A stretch of 64,000 nucleotides of DNA from Luteimonas fraxinea (GTDB taxonomy: Bacteria; Pseudomonadota; Gammaproteobacteria; Xanthomonadales; Xanthomonadaceae), in assembly GCF_021233355.1 (NCBI RefSeq), contig NZ_CP089507.1, positions 1,860,001 to 1,924,000 of the forward strand, given 5' to 3'. The notes beneath the pieces were generated by a model. The model was not told the origin of the DNA, did not search any database, and saw only the letters and a program-made list of their open reading frames with translations. Positions 43,707 through 53,391 of this stretch are shown in pieces (positions within the stretch are counted from its first letter, which is position 1; the number at the start of each line of letters is the position of its first letter). The position numbers and the translations under genes are program-made.

Positions 43707-44147
43707 TCAGCCGCAGCGGAAGCCGGTGATCTTGCCGCTCGCGTCGAGATCGATGTTCAGCCGGTCGGGGCGGAAATCCATCGTCGCCATGTCGGTCGGG
43801 CCCAGCGCGCGGTGCGACTTGGCGCCGGAATCCTGCACGGCCTTGGCGTAGACCGTTTCGCTGCCTTGGGTGCCGATCAGGCTCTGCAGCGCTTCGGTAT
43901 CGCACGGCGTTTCGCCCGGCACTTCGGTCGGCGGCGCCGCGGCTTCGGGCGTATCGCCGATCTCGGCCTGCGCGGTTTCGGTTTCGATCGCGCTGCCGGC
44001 GCCGGTGTCGGCATCGGCCGCGGTCGCGGCGGGCTGTTCTTCTTCGAAGCCTTCTTCAGGCGCGGGCGTGCAGGCCGACAGAGCCAGCAGCGGGACGAGG
44101 GCGGCGGCCAGCAGAACCGGCGGCGCAACGCGGAAACGACGGATCAT
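43707..44147 (-). CDS. peptidase inhibitor I78 family lipoprotein
   Basis: A 146-residue lipoprotein (lipobox LSAC, Cys26), an acidic Glu/Ala-rich linker (27-75) and a C-terminal I78 inhibitor domain: CDTEALQSLIGTQGSE, KSHRALGPTDMATMDFRPDR and the closing ITGFRCG with two Cys residues. I78 proteins inhibit serine peptidases; anchored here it may protect the envelope from the cell's own or foreign secreted proteases. AGGAG precedes the start. It is divergent from an M28 peptidase gene. Confidence 0.85.
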   Translation of the reverse strand: MIRRFRVAPPVLLAAALVPLLALSACTPAPEEGFEEEQPAATAADADTGAGSAIETETAQAEIGDTPEAAAPPTEVPGETPCDTEALQSLIGTQGSETVYAKAVQDSGAKSHRALGPTDMATMDFRPDRLNIDLDASGKITGFRCG

Positions 44148-44249
44148 CGAGTGCTCCTGGAGGGGGGAACCGGCGGCCACTGTAGCCAATCGGCGGCGCC
44201 CTCGGCCACTTGCGGCATCATGGCCGGCACCTCGTTCACGGATTTTCCG

Positions 44250-45965
44250 ATGTCCCGACCGCGTTGTCTGACCGCCCTCGTCTGCGCGCTGCTGCTCGCC
44301 GCCTGCACACCGTCGACGCCCGCCACGCCCGATGCGGACGCGTCCAGCGCCGCGCCTGCGGCCGCCGACATTCCCGGCGGCGGCATCCAGTCCGACAACC
44401 TCGCCCGGCATCTGTCGGTGCTGGCGTCCGACAAGTTCGAAGGCCGCGCGCCGACCACCGAAGGCGAGCGCCTGACGGTCGACTACATCAGCACGCAGTT
44501 CGCGGAAGCGGGCTTGGAACCCGGCGGCGATGATGGCGGCTGGACCCAAGCCGTCACGCTGGAACGCAGCGTCATCGACGGTCCGGTGACGGCGCAGCTG
44601 CACGTCGGCGGCGCCACGCGCGCGCTGGCCAATGGCGACGACATCGCGGTCGAAACCCTCCGCCCGGGCACCGGCGTCGACCTGTCGGCCACGCCGCTGG
44701 TGTTCGCCGGCTATGGCATCACCGCGCCGGAGCTCGACTGGGACGATTACGCCGGGCTCGATGTCGCCGGCAAGGTCGTCGTGGTGCTGATCAACGATCC
44801 GGATTTCGAGGCCGCCGAGCCCGGCCGCTTCGGCGGACGCGCGCTGACCTGGTACGGCCGCTGGACCTACAAGTACGAGGAAGCCGCGAAGCGCGGCGCG
44901 GCCGGCGTGCTGATCGTGCACGAGACCGAGCCGGCCTCGTATCCATGGGCGACGGTGCGCAACGGCCGCGCAGGCCCGCAGTACGACATCGTTCGCGCCG
45001 ACGCCGAAGCGCATCACCTGCCGATGCGCGGCTGGATCCAGCGCGGCGTGGCCGAGCAGCTGTTCAAAGACGCCGGGCTCGACTTCGACGCCGAGAAACG
45101 CCGCGCGCAGCAGCACGGTTTCAAGGGCGGCGCGTTGGGCGATGCCACGCTCGATCTCGCGTTCGCGGTCAAGCGCGACCGCGTGATCAGCCACAACGTC
45201 GTCGGCGTGCTGCCGGGCGCGTCGCGACCCGACGAGACCGTGATCCTGTCCGGCCACTGGGACAGCTTCGGCGTGGGCGAACCCGACGACAGCGGCGACG
45301 CGATCATCAACGGCGCGGTCGACAACGCCACCGCGATCGCCTCGATGATCGAACTCGCCCGCGTCTTCGCCGCCGGCCCGCGCCCGGCGCGCACGCTGCA
45401 GTTCATCGCGCTGACGGCGGAAGAGAACGGCCTGCTCGGCGCGACCTATTACGCCGCCAATCCGCTGCGTCCGCTGGAGACCACGGCGGCGGTGCTCAAC
45501 ATGGAAATGTGGAGCCCGGACGGGGAGACGCACGACATCTCGTCCTGGGGCAAAGGCCGCGTGTCGCTGGAACGCGATCTCGCCACGGCCGCCGCGGTCG
45601 ATGGCCGTGGCTGGTCGCCGGATCCGAATCTCGAGGCCGGCCTGTTCTACCGCGCCGACCATTTCGCGTTCGCCCAGGCCGGCGTGCCGGCGATCACGAT
45701 CGGTCCCGGCATGGACCAGCTCGACGGCGGCGTCGCTGGCGGCAAGGCCGCACGCGCCGATTATTTCGCCCACCGCTACCACCAGCCGGGCGACGCCTTC
45801 GACGACAGCTGGGACATGGCCGGCCCGACCGCCGACACGCGCACGGTCTACCGCCTGGCCGAAGCGCTGGCGAACGGCGAGACGTGGCCGGCCTGGGATA
45901 CGGACAGCGAGTTCAGCGCGCGGCGCGTGACGAGTGATGCGGCGCGGGCAGAGCCGGCGCGTTGA
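44250..45965 (+). CDS. M28 family zinc peptidase, lipoprotein (second copy)
   Basis: A 571-residue lipoprotein (lipobox LLAAC, Cys19). Catalytic core residues H336 and D338 (GHWDSFG), D358 (GAVDNATA) and E391-E392 (TAEENG) almost coincide in position with those of the gene at 29610, so the two are paralogs. A PA-like insert (about 140-260) precedes the core. An envelope aminopeptidase or dipeptidase is likely. The ATG at 44250 starts the signal peptide; the frame is open further upstream without protein-like content. Confidence 0.9.
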   Translation: MSRPRCLTALVCALLLAACTPSTPATPDADASSAAPAAADIPGGGIQSDNLARHLSVLASDKFEGRAPTTEGERLTVDYISTQFAEAGLEPGGDDGGWTQAVTLERSVIDGPVTAQLHVGGATRALANGDDIAVETLRPGTGVDLSATPLVFAGYGITAPELDWDDYAGLDVAGKVVVVLINDPDFEAAEPGRFGGRALTWYGRWTYKYEEAAKRGAAGVLIVHETEPASYPWATVRNGRAGPQYDIVRADAEAHHLPMRGWIQRGVAEQLFKDAGLDFDAEKRRAQQHGFKGGALGDATLDLAFAVKRDRVISHNVVGVLPGASRPDETVILSGHWDSFGVGEPDDSGDAIINGAVDNATAIASMIELARVFAAGPRPARTLQFIALTAEENGLLGATYYAANPLRPLETTAAVLNMEMWSPDGETHDISSWGKGRVSLERDLATAAAVDGRGWSPDPNLEAGLFYRADHFAFAQAGVPAITIGPGMDQLDGGVAGGKAARADYFAHRYHQPGDAFDDSWDMAGPTADTRTVYRLAEALANGETWPAWDTDSEFSARRVTSDAARAEPAR

Positions 45966-46026
45966 TACGCGGCTCTGGGCTGCCCCTTCTCGCAAAGCGC
46001 GTTGCTGACAGGCGCAGGTCCCCACA

Positions 46027-46098
46027 CTTCTCCCTCCGGGAGAGAGCCTGCCCCGGACTTGATCCGGGGTCGACGCGCGGAGCGCGTCGGGTGAGGGT
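46027..46098 (+). repeat. hairpin repeat 3' of the second M28 gene
   Basis: Contains CTCCCTCCGGGAG, CCCCGGACTTGATCCGGGG and CGACGCGCGGAGCGCGTCG stems then GGTGAGGG. Its last part is the reverse complement of the copy at 57001. It follows the plus-strand peptidase. Confidence 0.7.
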
Positions 46099-46126
46099 CG
46101 GGGCTTTACCGGCGCGCGGGGGAAGC

Positions 46127-46170
46127 ACCCTCATCCGCCCTCCGGGCACCTTCTCCCAGAGGGAGAAGGA
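46127..46170 (-). repeat. hairpin repeat 3' of tyrS
   Basis: ACCCTCATCCGCCCTCCGGG then CTTCTCCC-AGA-GGGAGAAG. It lies 23 bases from the tyrS stop codon, oriented like the copies next to the other minus-strand genes. Confidence 0.65.
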
Positions 46171-46193
46171 CAAGCCGGGAGCGAAAAGCAGCC

Positions 46194-47411
46194 TCAGCCC
46201 GCGACCAGCCGCACCCGGGCGAAATTGCGCTTGCCGACCTGCAGCACGCCTTCGAAGCCGGGCTTGAACTCCAGACCCGCGTCGTCGACCACCGCGCCGT
46301 CGACCTTGACCGCACGCTCTTTCAACTTGCGACTGGCTTCCGAATTGCTCGGCGTGATGCCGGCGGCGGTCAGCAGCGCACCGATGCGCAGGCCTTCAGC
46401 CGGCACGGTCACGTCCTGCAGCGGCAGCAGCGACACGTCGCCTTCGCCGGAGATCGCGACCTGCCAGCCGCGGATCGCGAGCTCGGCCGCGTCCGCATCG
46501 TGGAAGCGCGTCGCGAGTTCGCGCGCCAGGCGCAACTTCACGTCGCGCGGGTTCAGCGTGCCGGCCTCGACCTGCGCCTTCAGCGCCTTCGCCTCGTCGA
46601 TGCCGATCTCGAAGCTCAGCAGTTCGATCCAGTCCCACATCAGCGCGTCGCCGATCTTCATGGTCTTGTTGACCATGTCGATCGCCGGTTCGGTCACACC
46701 GATGTAGTTGCCGAGCGACTTGCCCATCTTGTTGACCCCGTCGAGCCCGACCAGCAGCGGCATCGTCAGCACGATCTGCGGCGCCTGGCCGTGGCTTTCC
46801 TGCAGGCCGCGGCCCATCAGCAGGTTGAACTTCTGGTCGGTGCCGCCGCATTCGACGTCGGCCTGCAGCGCAACGGAGTCGTAGCCCTGCACCAGCGGGT
46901 AGAGGAATTCGTGGATCGCGATCGGCTGCTGGCCGGCGTAGCGCTTGGCGAAATCGTCACGCTCGAGCATCCGCGCCACGGTGTGCGAGGACGCGAGGCG
47001 GATCATGTCGGCCGCGCCCATCGTGCCGAACCATTCGGAATTGAAGCGGACCTCGGTCTTCGACTCGTCCAGCACCTTGAACACCTGCGCCTTGTAGGTC
47101 TCGGCGTTGGCCAGCACGTCCTCGCGCGACAGCGACTTGCGGGTCGCGCTCTTGCCGGACGGGTCGCCGATCATCCCGGTGAAGTCGCCGATCAGGAAGA
47201 TCACTTGGTGGCCGAGGTCCTGGAACTGGCGCAGCTTGTTGAGCAGCACCGTGTGGCCCAGATGCAGGTCCGGCGCCGTCGGGTCGAAGCCGGCCTTGAT
47301 CCGCAGCGGGCGGCCGAGTTTCAGGCGCGCTTCGAGGTCGTCACGCTTGAGGATCTCGTCCGTGCCGCGGGCGATCAGATCGAGGGGAGCGGTGGCGGGC
47401 TGCAGGGACAT
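46194..47411 (-). CDS. tyrS: tyrosyl-tRNA synthetase
   Basis: A 405-residue class I synthetase charging tRNA-Tyr. HIGH-type motif HLGH at 50-53, KMSKS-type motif KMGKS at 228-232, and a C-terminal S4-like RNA-binding domain ([20 protein letters not shown]). The length and the motif spacing fit the TyrS branch common in Pseudomonas and xanthomonads. The start at 47411 (MSLQPATA) is chosen because the upstream extension to 47492 is unlike the family. Confidence 0.95.
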   Translation of the reverse strand: MSLQPATAPLDLIARGTDEILKRDDLEARLKLGRPLRIKAGFDPTAPDLHLGHTVLLNKLRQFQDLGHQVIFLIGDFTGMIGDPSGKSATRKSLSREDVLANAETYKAQVFKVLDESKTEVRFNSEWFGTMGAADMIRLASSHTVARMLERDDFAKRYAGQQPIAIHEFLYPLVQGYDSVALQADVECGGTDQKFNLLMGRGLQESHGQAPQIVLTMPLLVGLDGVNKMGKSLGNYIGVTEPAIDMVNKTMKIGDALMWDWIELLSFEIGIDEAKALKAQVEAGTLNPRDVKLRLARELATRFHDADAAELAIRGWQVAISGEGDVSLLPLQDVTVPAEGLRIGALLTAAGITPSNSEASRKLKERAVKVDGAVVDDAGLEFKPGFEGVLQVGKRNFARVRLVAG

Positions 47412-47585
47412 CGGTGCGGGGATCTCGTGGATGGCTAGAAAGTGAATGCGGACACGCCAGGTTAAGGCTTCGTTATCCGGTGAACGGAGCAAAAATTCGA
47501 GTCCGGTCAGGCATTTGACGCATGGACCTCACGTCTCTATGTTACCCCGCTGACACGCCGTTCACGCCATCCGGACCCGCCCACG

Positions 47586-49052
47586 ATGACGACTTCCGTC
47601 CCGCCGCCCCAGGCCGACGCGCACCACCAGCAGGTGCTCCACGACAACCTGCAGGCTGCGGCCCGGAACAGGCAACAGGAACAGGCATCGCGCCTGCGGC
47701 TGTATCCCGGTCGCTGGACGCGCCGCGACTGGGGCCATGCCAGCCTGTTCGCCACGCTCGGCGTCCTGGTCGTCGCACTGGTGCCCGGCGTCTCGCAGGC
47801 GATGCGCGGCGATGCGCAGCCGCAGCACGACCTGGTGACGATGTCGCTGGCACTGCCGCCACTGACCGCCAGGCAGCGCACGGCGCAGCAGACCCATGAC
47901 AACTGGCAGCTGGTGACCGTCGAACGCGGTCAGACGCTGGGCTCGATCTTCTCCGATCTCGATCTGCCGGCCTCGACGATGCACCGCATCCTCGAACTGC
48001 CCGACGCCAAGGCCAAGCTGACGCGTATGCGTCCGGGCACCGAGCTGGGCTTCGACCTCACCCTCGACGGCACGCTCAACAAATTGCGCTACGACCGCAG
48101 CGACACTGAGCGCGTCGAGCTGAGCCTGGCCGGCGACACCGTCCGCGAGGAAGTCGTCGAACGTCCGGTCGAAATCCGCAACGTCGTCATCAGCGGTGAA
48201 GTGGGTCGCTCGCTGTTCCACTCGGCGCGCAAGCTGGGCCTGTCGGGCGCGAACATCAACACGCTGACCGACGAAGTCTTCAAGTACGACATCGACTTCA
48301 ACACCGACGTCACCCAGACCGACCGCTTCAGCGTCGTCGTCGAGCAGATCTGGCGCGAAGGCGAACTGATCCGCAGCGGCCCGGTGCAGGCGGCGGTGTT
48401 CACCGCGAAGGGCAAGCCCTTCAGCGCGTTCCGTTACGAGCAGGACGGCAAGGCCGAGTACTACAACGCCGAAGGCCGCCCGCTGAAGAAGAGCTTCATC
48501 CGCATGCCGATCCAGTACGCGCGCCTGAGCTCGCGTTTCGGCAGCCGCCGCCATCCGGTGCTGGGCACGATGCGCATGCACAAGGGCGTCGATTACGCCG
48601 CGCCGACCGGCACGCCGATCATGGCCGCCGGCGATGCGCGCGTGCAGTTCCGCGGCGTGCAGGGCGGCTACGGCAACACCGTGGTGCTCGACCACGGTCG
48701 CGGCCACACCACGCTGTACGCGCACATGTCGCGCTTCGGCAACATCCGTCAGGGCCAGCGCGTCGCGCAGGGCACGGTGATCGGTTACGTCGGCACCACG
48801 GGCCTGTCGACCGGCCCGCATCTGCATTACGAATTCCGCGTCAACGGTGCGCACCGCAACCCGCTGCAGCACACGATGCCCGAGCCCGATCCGCTCAGCG
48901 GCGCCGCGCTGGCGCAGTTCCGCCAGCAGACCGGCCCCGCGCTCGCCCGCATCCGCGAAGTCGAGAACGTGATCTATGCGCAGGTGCCGGCCAAGCCGGA
49001 TCCCGATCGGCAGGTCGCGAACGCCGCGCGGCCCGGCAACGGCCGCGGCTGA
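47586..49052 (+). CDS. M23 family peptidoglycan endopeptidase
   Basis: A 488-residue protein with one membrane segment (about 51-71), an OapA/LysM-like region (NWQLVTVERGQTLGSIFSDL), a middle domain and an M23 catalytic domain with MHKGVDYAAP (His332, Asp336) and HLHYEF (His412, His414). These are the zinc ligands and catalytic His of LytM-type enzymes. It resembles MepM and should cut peptide cross-links to allow wall growth. It is divergent from tyrS and followed by anmK after a terminator. Confidence 0.92.
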   Translation: MTTSVPPPQADAHHQQVLHDNLQAAARNRQQEQASRLRLYPGRWTRRDWGHASLFATLGVLVVALVPGVSQAMRGDAQPQHDLVTMSLALPPLTARQRTAQQTHDNWQLVTVERGQTLGSIFSDLDLPASTMHRILELPDAKAKLTRMRPGTELGFDLTLDGTLNKLRYDRSDTERVELSLAGDTVREEVVERPVEIRNVVISGEVGRSLFHSARKLGLSGANINTLTDEVFKYDIDFNTDVTQTDRFSVVVEQIWREGELIRSGPVQAAVFTAKGKPFSAFRYEQDGKAEYYNAEGRPLKKSFIRMPIQYARLSSRFGSRRHPVLGTMRMHKGVDYAAPTGTPIMAAGDARVQFRGVQGGYGNTVVLDHGRGHTTLYAHMSRFGNIRQGQRVAQGTVIGYVGTTGLSTGPHLHYEFRVNGAHRNPLQHTMPEPDPLSGAALAQFRQQTGPALARIREVENVIYAQVPAKPDPDRQVANAARPGNGRG

Positions 49053-49060
49053 TCCGCCTC

Positions 49061-49087
49061 AAACGCCCGGCTCTGCGCCGGGCGTTT
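49061..49087 (+). terminator. hairpin terminator between the M23 gene and anmK
   Basis: Perfect 10-bp stem AAACGCCCGG / CCGGGCGTTT with a 7-base loop, followed by CGTTTG. It starts 8 bases after the M23 stop. Confidence 0.65.
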
Positions 49088-49121
49088 CGTTTGCACCCTC
49101 CTCGTCTCCGGCGCTGACGCC

Positions 49122-50255
49122 ATGTCCGATCTGTTCCTCGGCCTGATTTCGGGCACCAGCGCCGACGGCATCGACGCGGCGATTGTCCGCTTCGACGATC
49201 GCGCCGACGGCACGCTGCATGCCGAGCTGCGGTTCGGCGCGACCTATCCCTGGGACGACGCGCTGCGCGCGCGTCTGGTTGCGCTCGGTCAGCAGGCCGC
49301 ATCGTTGACCCTCGACGATGTCGGCGAGCTGGATGTCCTGATTGCCGATGCGTTCGCCGATGCCGCGCTGGCGGCGATTGCCGAAGCCGGACTCAGCGCC
49401 GCCGACATCGCCGCGCTCGGTTCGCATGGCCAGACGCTGCGCCATCGTCCCTACGGACGCGCTGGCGACGGCCGTGCACCGTTCACCCTGCAGCTCGGCG
49501 ACGGCGCGCGCATCGCCGAGCGCACCGGCGTGGCGACCGTCGCCGATTTCCGCCGACGTGATGTCGCCGCCGGCGGACATGGCGCGCCGTTGTTGCCCGC
49601 CTTGCATGCGGCGCTGCTGTCGCGCGCCGGCGAAGATCGCGCGGTGCTCAATCTTGGCGGCATCGCCAACCTGACCCTGTTGCCGGGCGACGGCGGTCCG
49701 GTGCGCGGCTTCGACACCGGCCCGGCCAACGGCCTGATGGATGCGTGGTGCCTGCGCCACACCGGCGAAGCCTTCGACCGAGATGGCGCGCTCGCCGCGC
49801 ATGGTCGCGTCGATGCCGCACTGCTCGCGCGGCTGCGGGCCGAGCCGTGGTTCGCGGCGCCGCCGCCGAAGTCGACCGGACGCGACCAGTTCCATCTCGA
49901 CTGGGTCGAGGCCGCGTTGCAGGGCGACGCGTCCACCGCCGATGTCCAGGCGACGCTGCTCGCGCTCAGCGTGACCACGATCGTCGATGCCCTGCAGTCG
50001 ACCCAGCCGGGCACCGCGCGGGTGATCGGCTGTGGCGGCGGCGTGCACAACGGCGCGCTGATGCGCGCGCTGGCCGAGGCGCTACCGGGCGTCGTCGTGG
50101 AATCGAGCGCAGGGCACGGACTCGATCCGGATCATGTCGAAGCGATGGGCTTCGCGTGGCTGGCGCGGCAGACCGTGCTCGGACGGCCGGGCAATCTGCC
50201 GTCGGTCACCGGCGCGGCAGGGCCGCGCGTGCTCGGGGTCGTGCATCCGGTCTGA
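49122..50255 (+). CDS. anmK: anhydro-N-acetylmuramic acid kinase
   Basis: A 377-residue sugar kinase phosphorylating 1,6-anhydro-MurNAc with ring opening, a step in recycling of murein fragments. Motifs: [47 protein letters not shown] and [14 protein letters not shown], then [11 protein letters not shown]. The neighbours are a murein endopeptidase upstream and the muropeptide permease AmpG downstream on the opposite strand. Confidence 0.95.
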   Translation: MSDLFLGLISGTSADGIDAAIVRFDDRADGTLHAELRFGATYPWDDALRARLVALGQQAASLTLDDVGELDVLIADAFADAALAAIAEAGLSAADIAALGSHGQTLRHRPYGRAGDGRAPFTLQLGDGARIAERTGVATVADFRRRDVAAGGHGAPLLPALHAALLSRAGEDRAVLNLGGIANLTLLPGDGGPVRGFDTGPANGLMDAWCLRHTGEAFDRDGALAAHGRVDAALLARLRAEPWFAAPPPKSTGRDQFHLDWVEAALQGDASTADVQATLLALSVTTIVDALQSTQPGTARVIGCGGGVHNGALMRALAEALPGVVVESSAGHGLDPDHVEAMGFAWLARQTVLGRPGNLPSVTGAAGPRVLGVVHPV

Positions 50256-50411
50256 GGCCTGATATGTCAGGCGATACCGGGTAATGGGTGTCGCTGCGCT
50301 CGACCCATCCGGAGGCAATGCTGATCAAGGTGGTTTTTTTTGGCTCGTCAGCGTCGCCCCAACCGTGATTCCGGTGGAAGCGCGCGTGCGCGCCACAAAT
50401 AGGCCGATGCC

Positions 50412-50678
50412 TCAGCTGGCCACTGCAGGCTGCGCGGGACCGCGGCCGATCAGGGCGAAGGTGTCGTCGGGAATCTGTTCCAGCGCGCCGATCGCGGCGG
50501 CCAGCACGCCGTCCTCGGCCGGATCGAAGGTCGAGCGTTCATCACCGACGCTGGCGCGCAGGCCCTGTTCGAGCAGGAAGCGCAGCGTGCGTGCCTGGCC
50601 CCAGCCCTGCGTGTCGGCATAGGCGCCGATGCGCTCGAGCAGCGCGGGGTCGAGATCCCTGAGTACGAGTTCGGTCAT
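50412..50678 (-). CDS. small protein with ribbon-helix-helix-like N-terminus
   Basis: An 88-residue protein starting MTELVLRDLDPALLERIGAY, then GWGQARTLRFLLEQGL. The pattern of a short strand followed by two helices resembles the FitA/ribbon-helix-helix class of small DNA-binding proteins. The second half is acidic (STFDPAEDGVLAAAIGALEQ) and unknown. No toxin gene is adjacent. The gap 50256-50411 holds a partial GATGGGT repeat and a run of eight T. Confidence 0.55.
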   Translation of the reverse strand: MTELVLRDLDPALLERIGAYADTQGWGQARTLRFLLEQGLRASVGDERSTFDPAEDGVLAAAIGALEQIPDDTFALIGRGPAQPAVAS

Positions 50679-50807
50679 TCCGTTGTATCTCCCGTGGCGA
50701 GCGCGTCGTTGTCGAGGCACGTCCTGGTCTGAACCGTAAGGAGAACACATGTGCGGGCACCGCAACCACGGCAATGATCACGAAACACGCTGCAGGCGGA
50801 CGCGCGT

Positions 50808-52202
50808 CTAGACCCCGGTCTGTGCTGCGACCACGGCGGGCGGCACCGGTGGTCGACGCCACAGCACGATGCACAGCACGATGGCAGGGATGCCGATCAG
50901 CGCGGTTCCGGTGAAGAACAGCGCATAACCTTCCAACAGCGTGCGGCCCACAGCCAGTTGCTCAACCCAAACACCCGAGAACCCCTTCAGCACCTTGCCT
51001 GCCAGGGCATAGAACGAACTGAGCAGGGCGTACTGCGTGGCCGTGTAGCCGATGCTGGTCAGGCTGGACATGTAGCCGATCAGTGCGACGCCCGCGTATC
51101 CACTGCAGAAGTTGTCGATCGCCATCGCCGCGGTGAACACCCCTGTATCCGAGCCGTGCAGCGCGAGATAGGCGAAGGCGAGGTTCGATCCAGGCCCGAG
51201 TACCGCGCCCGCGAGCAGTGTCGGCATGAACCCGAAACGCACCGCGGTCAATCCGGCGGCGGCGATGCCGAGAATCGTCGCGACCAGGCCGATCGAACCC
51301 CGCACCGCGCCGACGGTTTCCTTGTCGATCCCCAGATCGGCATAGAACGGGTTGGCCATCGGGCCCATCACGAAGTCGGGCATTCGGTAGAGGCAGATCG
51401 CCAGCAGCATGACGAGCGCGAACGTGCCGTGCTGGCGAAAGAACGCGATGAATGGACCGATGATCGCGTCGAACAGGCCGCGCGCCGTCCACAACGTGGG
51501 CTGCGCGTTGGCCGCCACCTCGCTGGCGACGGGTTCACGCGCGATCATCACGGCGACGACCCCGACGCCCATCATCGCGGCCATCCACAGGTACGAGATC
51601 GACCAGCCGACGTGGGCGGCCATGATCAGGATCAGCGCGTCGGTCATCAGAAGGGCGCCCCGGTAACCGAGCGTCGACGTCGACGTCAACAGGCCCTGCT
51701 GCTCGTTGCTCGAAGCACTCTCGATTCGCCAGGCATCGATCACGATGTCCTGCGTGGCCGACGCGAACGCGACGGCGAGCGCCAGCCCCCCGAAGACGAG
51801 CAAGCGGTCCAACCCGATCCCGGCGATGGTCATGACATCCTCGCGAGGCTGCACGAACACCATGCCGACCAGCGCGACCGCCACCACGATCTGCGACAGC
51901 AGCATCCAGCCACGCCGCCGTCCGAGCCAGCGCCCGAACAGCGGCGCATCGGCCTTGTCGACGAGCGGCGCCCAGAGGAACTTCAGCGAGTAGGCGATCC
52001 CGACCCACGACAGGAAACCGATCGTCGACAGCTCGATCGCGTTCTCGCGCATCCAGAACCCGAGCGTATTGCCGACGAGGTAGATCGGAATGCCGGAACT
52101 GAAGCCGAGCAACAGCATCGCCAGTACCTTGCGCTGACGCAGGTTGGCGACGACGGTACGCCAGCTCTGCCGCGGCTTCGCTTCGGCGGCCGGCGCGTTC
52201 AC
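50808..52202 (-). CDS. ampG: muropeptide permease AmpG (MFS)
   Basis: A 464-residue major facilitator with about 12-14 membrane segments importing anhydro-muropeptides from the periplasm for recycling. The start MNAPAAEAKPRQSWRTVVAN is read from GTG at 52202, which overlaps the xthA stop by four bases (GTGA). Typical AmpG parts are LLLGFSSGIPIYLVGNTLGF and DAWRIESASSNEQ. Convergent with anmK, so two recycling genes face each other. Confidence 0.92.
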   Translation of the reverse strand: MNAPAAEAKPRQSWRTVVANLRQRKVLAMLLLGFSSGIPIYLVGNTLGFWMRENAIELSTIGFLSWVGIAYSLKFLWAPLVDKADAPLFGRWLGRRRGWMLLSQIVVAVALVGMVFVQPREDVMTIAGIGLDRLLVFGGLALAVAFASATQDIVIDAWRIESASSNEQQGLLTSTSTLGYRGALLMTDALILIMAAHVGWSISYLWMAAMMGVGVVAVMIAREPVASEVAANAQPTLWTARGLFDAIIGPFIAFFRQHGTFALVMLLAICLYRMPDFVMGPMANPFYADLGIDKETVGAVRGSIGLVATILGIAAAGLTAVRFGFMPTLLAGAVLGPGSNLAFAYLALHGSDTGVFTAAMAIDNFCSGYAGVALIGYMSSLTSIGYTATQYALLSSFYALAGKVLKGFSGVWVEQLAVGRTLLEGYALFFTGTALIGIPAIVLCIVLWRRPPVPPAVVAAQTGV

Positions 52203-53017
52203 GCGCGGTAGTCCACGACCAGCGGGGCGTGATCGGAGAAGCGCGGCTCGGGATGCACGGCGACCGAGCGCACGCGGTCACGCAGCGACGGGGTGATGAA
52301 CTGGTAGTCGATCCGCCACCCCACATTGTTGGCGCGCGCGGCGCCACGGTTGCTCCACCAGGTGTATTCGGGCGCATCGGGACGCAGCACGCGCAGCGCA
52401 TCGAGCCAGCCGGTCGCGGGCGGCTCGACCAGGCCGTCGCCGCTCGCGTCGCCGATCATCGCGTTGAGCCACGCGCGCTCTGGCGGCGTGCAGCCGGAAT
52501 TCTTCTGGTTGCTGGTCCAGTTCTTGATGTCGTGGCGCGCACGCACGATGTTCCAGTCGCCGCACAGCACGTAGTCGCGGCCGCTGGCCAGCCATTCGTC
52601 GAGGATCGGCTTGAGCCAGTCCATGACTTCGAACTTGAAGCCTTGGCGCAGATCGCCCGACGAACCCGACGGAATGTAGAACGAGACGACGCTGAGGTTG
52701 CCGAAGCGCGCTTCGATGTAGCGGCCCTCGTCGTCGAACGGCGCCCAGCCGAGTGAGGTGCGGATTTCGTCGGGTTCGCGCCGCGCGTAGATCGCCACGC
52801 CGCTGTAGCCCTTCTTGGTCGACGCGTCGCGGAACCAGGCCTTGTAGCCGGCGGGCAGGAAGTCCGCATGCAGGCCGGACTCGCCGGCCAGCTGGTGTTC
52901 CTGCGCCTTGGTTTCCTGCATGCACAGCACGTCGGCATCCTGGGCGACGAACCAGTCGAAGAAGCCCTTTTTCGCGGCGGAGCGCACGCCATTGGCATTG
53001 AAGCTGACGATTTTCAT
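52199..53017 (-). CDS. xthA: exodeoxyribonuclease III (AP endonuclease)
   Basis: A 272-residue enzyme for base-excision repair, cutting DNA at abasic sites and degrading 3' ends. Motifs: MKIVSFNANGVRSA, LCMQETKAQ (metal Glu), GYSGVAIYAR, CGDWNIVRARHDIKNW, YTWWSNRG and FSDHAPLVVDY (catalytic His). Start at 53017; the frame extends upstream to 53089 without family similarity. It is coupled to ampG through a GTGA overlap. Confidence 0.93.
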   Translation of the reverse strand: MKIVSFNANGVRSAAKKGFFDWFVAQDADVLCMQETKAQEHQLAGESGLHADFLPAGYKAWFRDASTKKGYSGVAIYARREPDEIRTSLGWAPFDDEGRYIEARFGNLSVVSFYIPSGSSGDLRQGFKFEVMDWLKPILDEWLASGRDYVLCGDWNIVRARHDIKNWTSNQKNSGCTPPERAWLNAMIGDASGDGLVEPPATGWLDALRVLRPDAPEYTWWSNRGAARANNVGWRIDYQFITPSLRDRVRSVAVHPEPRFSDHAPLVVDYRA

Positions 53018-53075
53018 GCAGACCGGATCCACGTGTACCGGCGCCAAGCCTAACGGATTCGTGCTGACCGCCCAG

Positions 53076-53362
53076 GGCCTGCCATCCAATGCCGGGTAGT
53101 CCGCGCTGGGCCTTGCCAGCCGTCAGTTGGTGTTGCGTGGCGCAGCGCCTGACTGGCCGTCAGAGCCTGCCCCCCGCGCAGGCGGGGGTCGAGCCGCGCG
53201 GCGCCGGATGGCGGTTGGCAAGGCCCAACCCGGATGGCCGCGTCCGTGCGCGTCCTCTGCCGCGTCATCTCTCGGTCGTGGACGGACGTCCACTTCCTCG
53301 CGCTTCCTTGCCGCAGACACGCACGGGTGCGGCGCGGACCATCCGGCATTGGATGACAGGCC
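53076..53362. repeat. nested inverted repeat region
   Basis: Outer arms GGCCTGCCATCCAATGCCGG (53076-53095) and CCGGCATTGGATGACAGGCC (53343-53362) match in reverse at 19 of 20 bases. Inner arms TGGGCCTTGCCAGCCGTC (53107-53124) and GGCGGTTGGCAAGGCCCAA (53211-53229) also pair. A hairpin CCCCCGC-GCAG-GCGGGGG is near 53173. The 374-base gap between xthA and the acetyltransferase gene otherwise has no gene. Confidence 0.7.
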
Positions 53363-53391
53363 CTAGCCTCCGCGGCGCGTATCCTCCGCCG

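Noticed and set aside
43707..46025. 772-codon minus-strand frame covering the second M28 gene
   Set aside because: Only its last 146 codons (the I78 lipoprotein) are real; the rest is antisense to the peptidase.
53089..53391. N-terminal extension of the GNAT gene by 101 codons
   Set aside because: Lies in the inverted-repeat region; the GNAT fold starts properly at the ATG at 53392.
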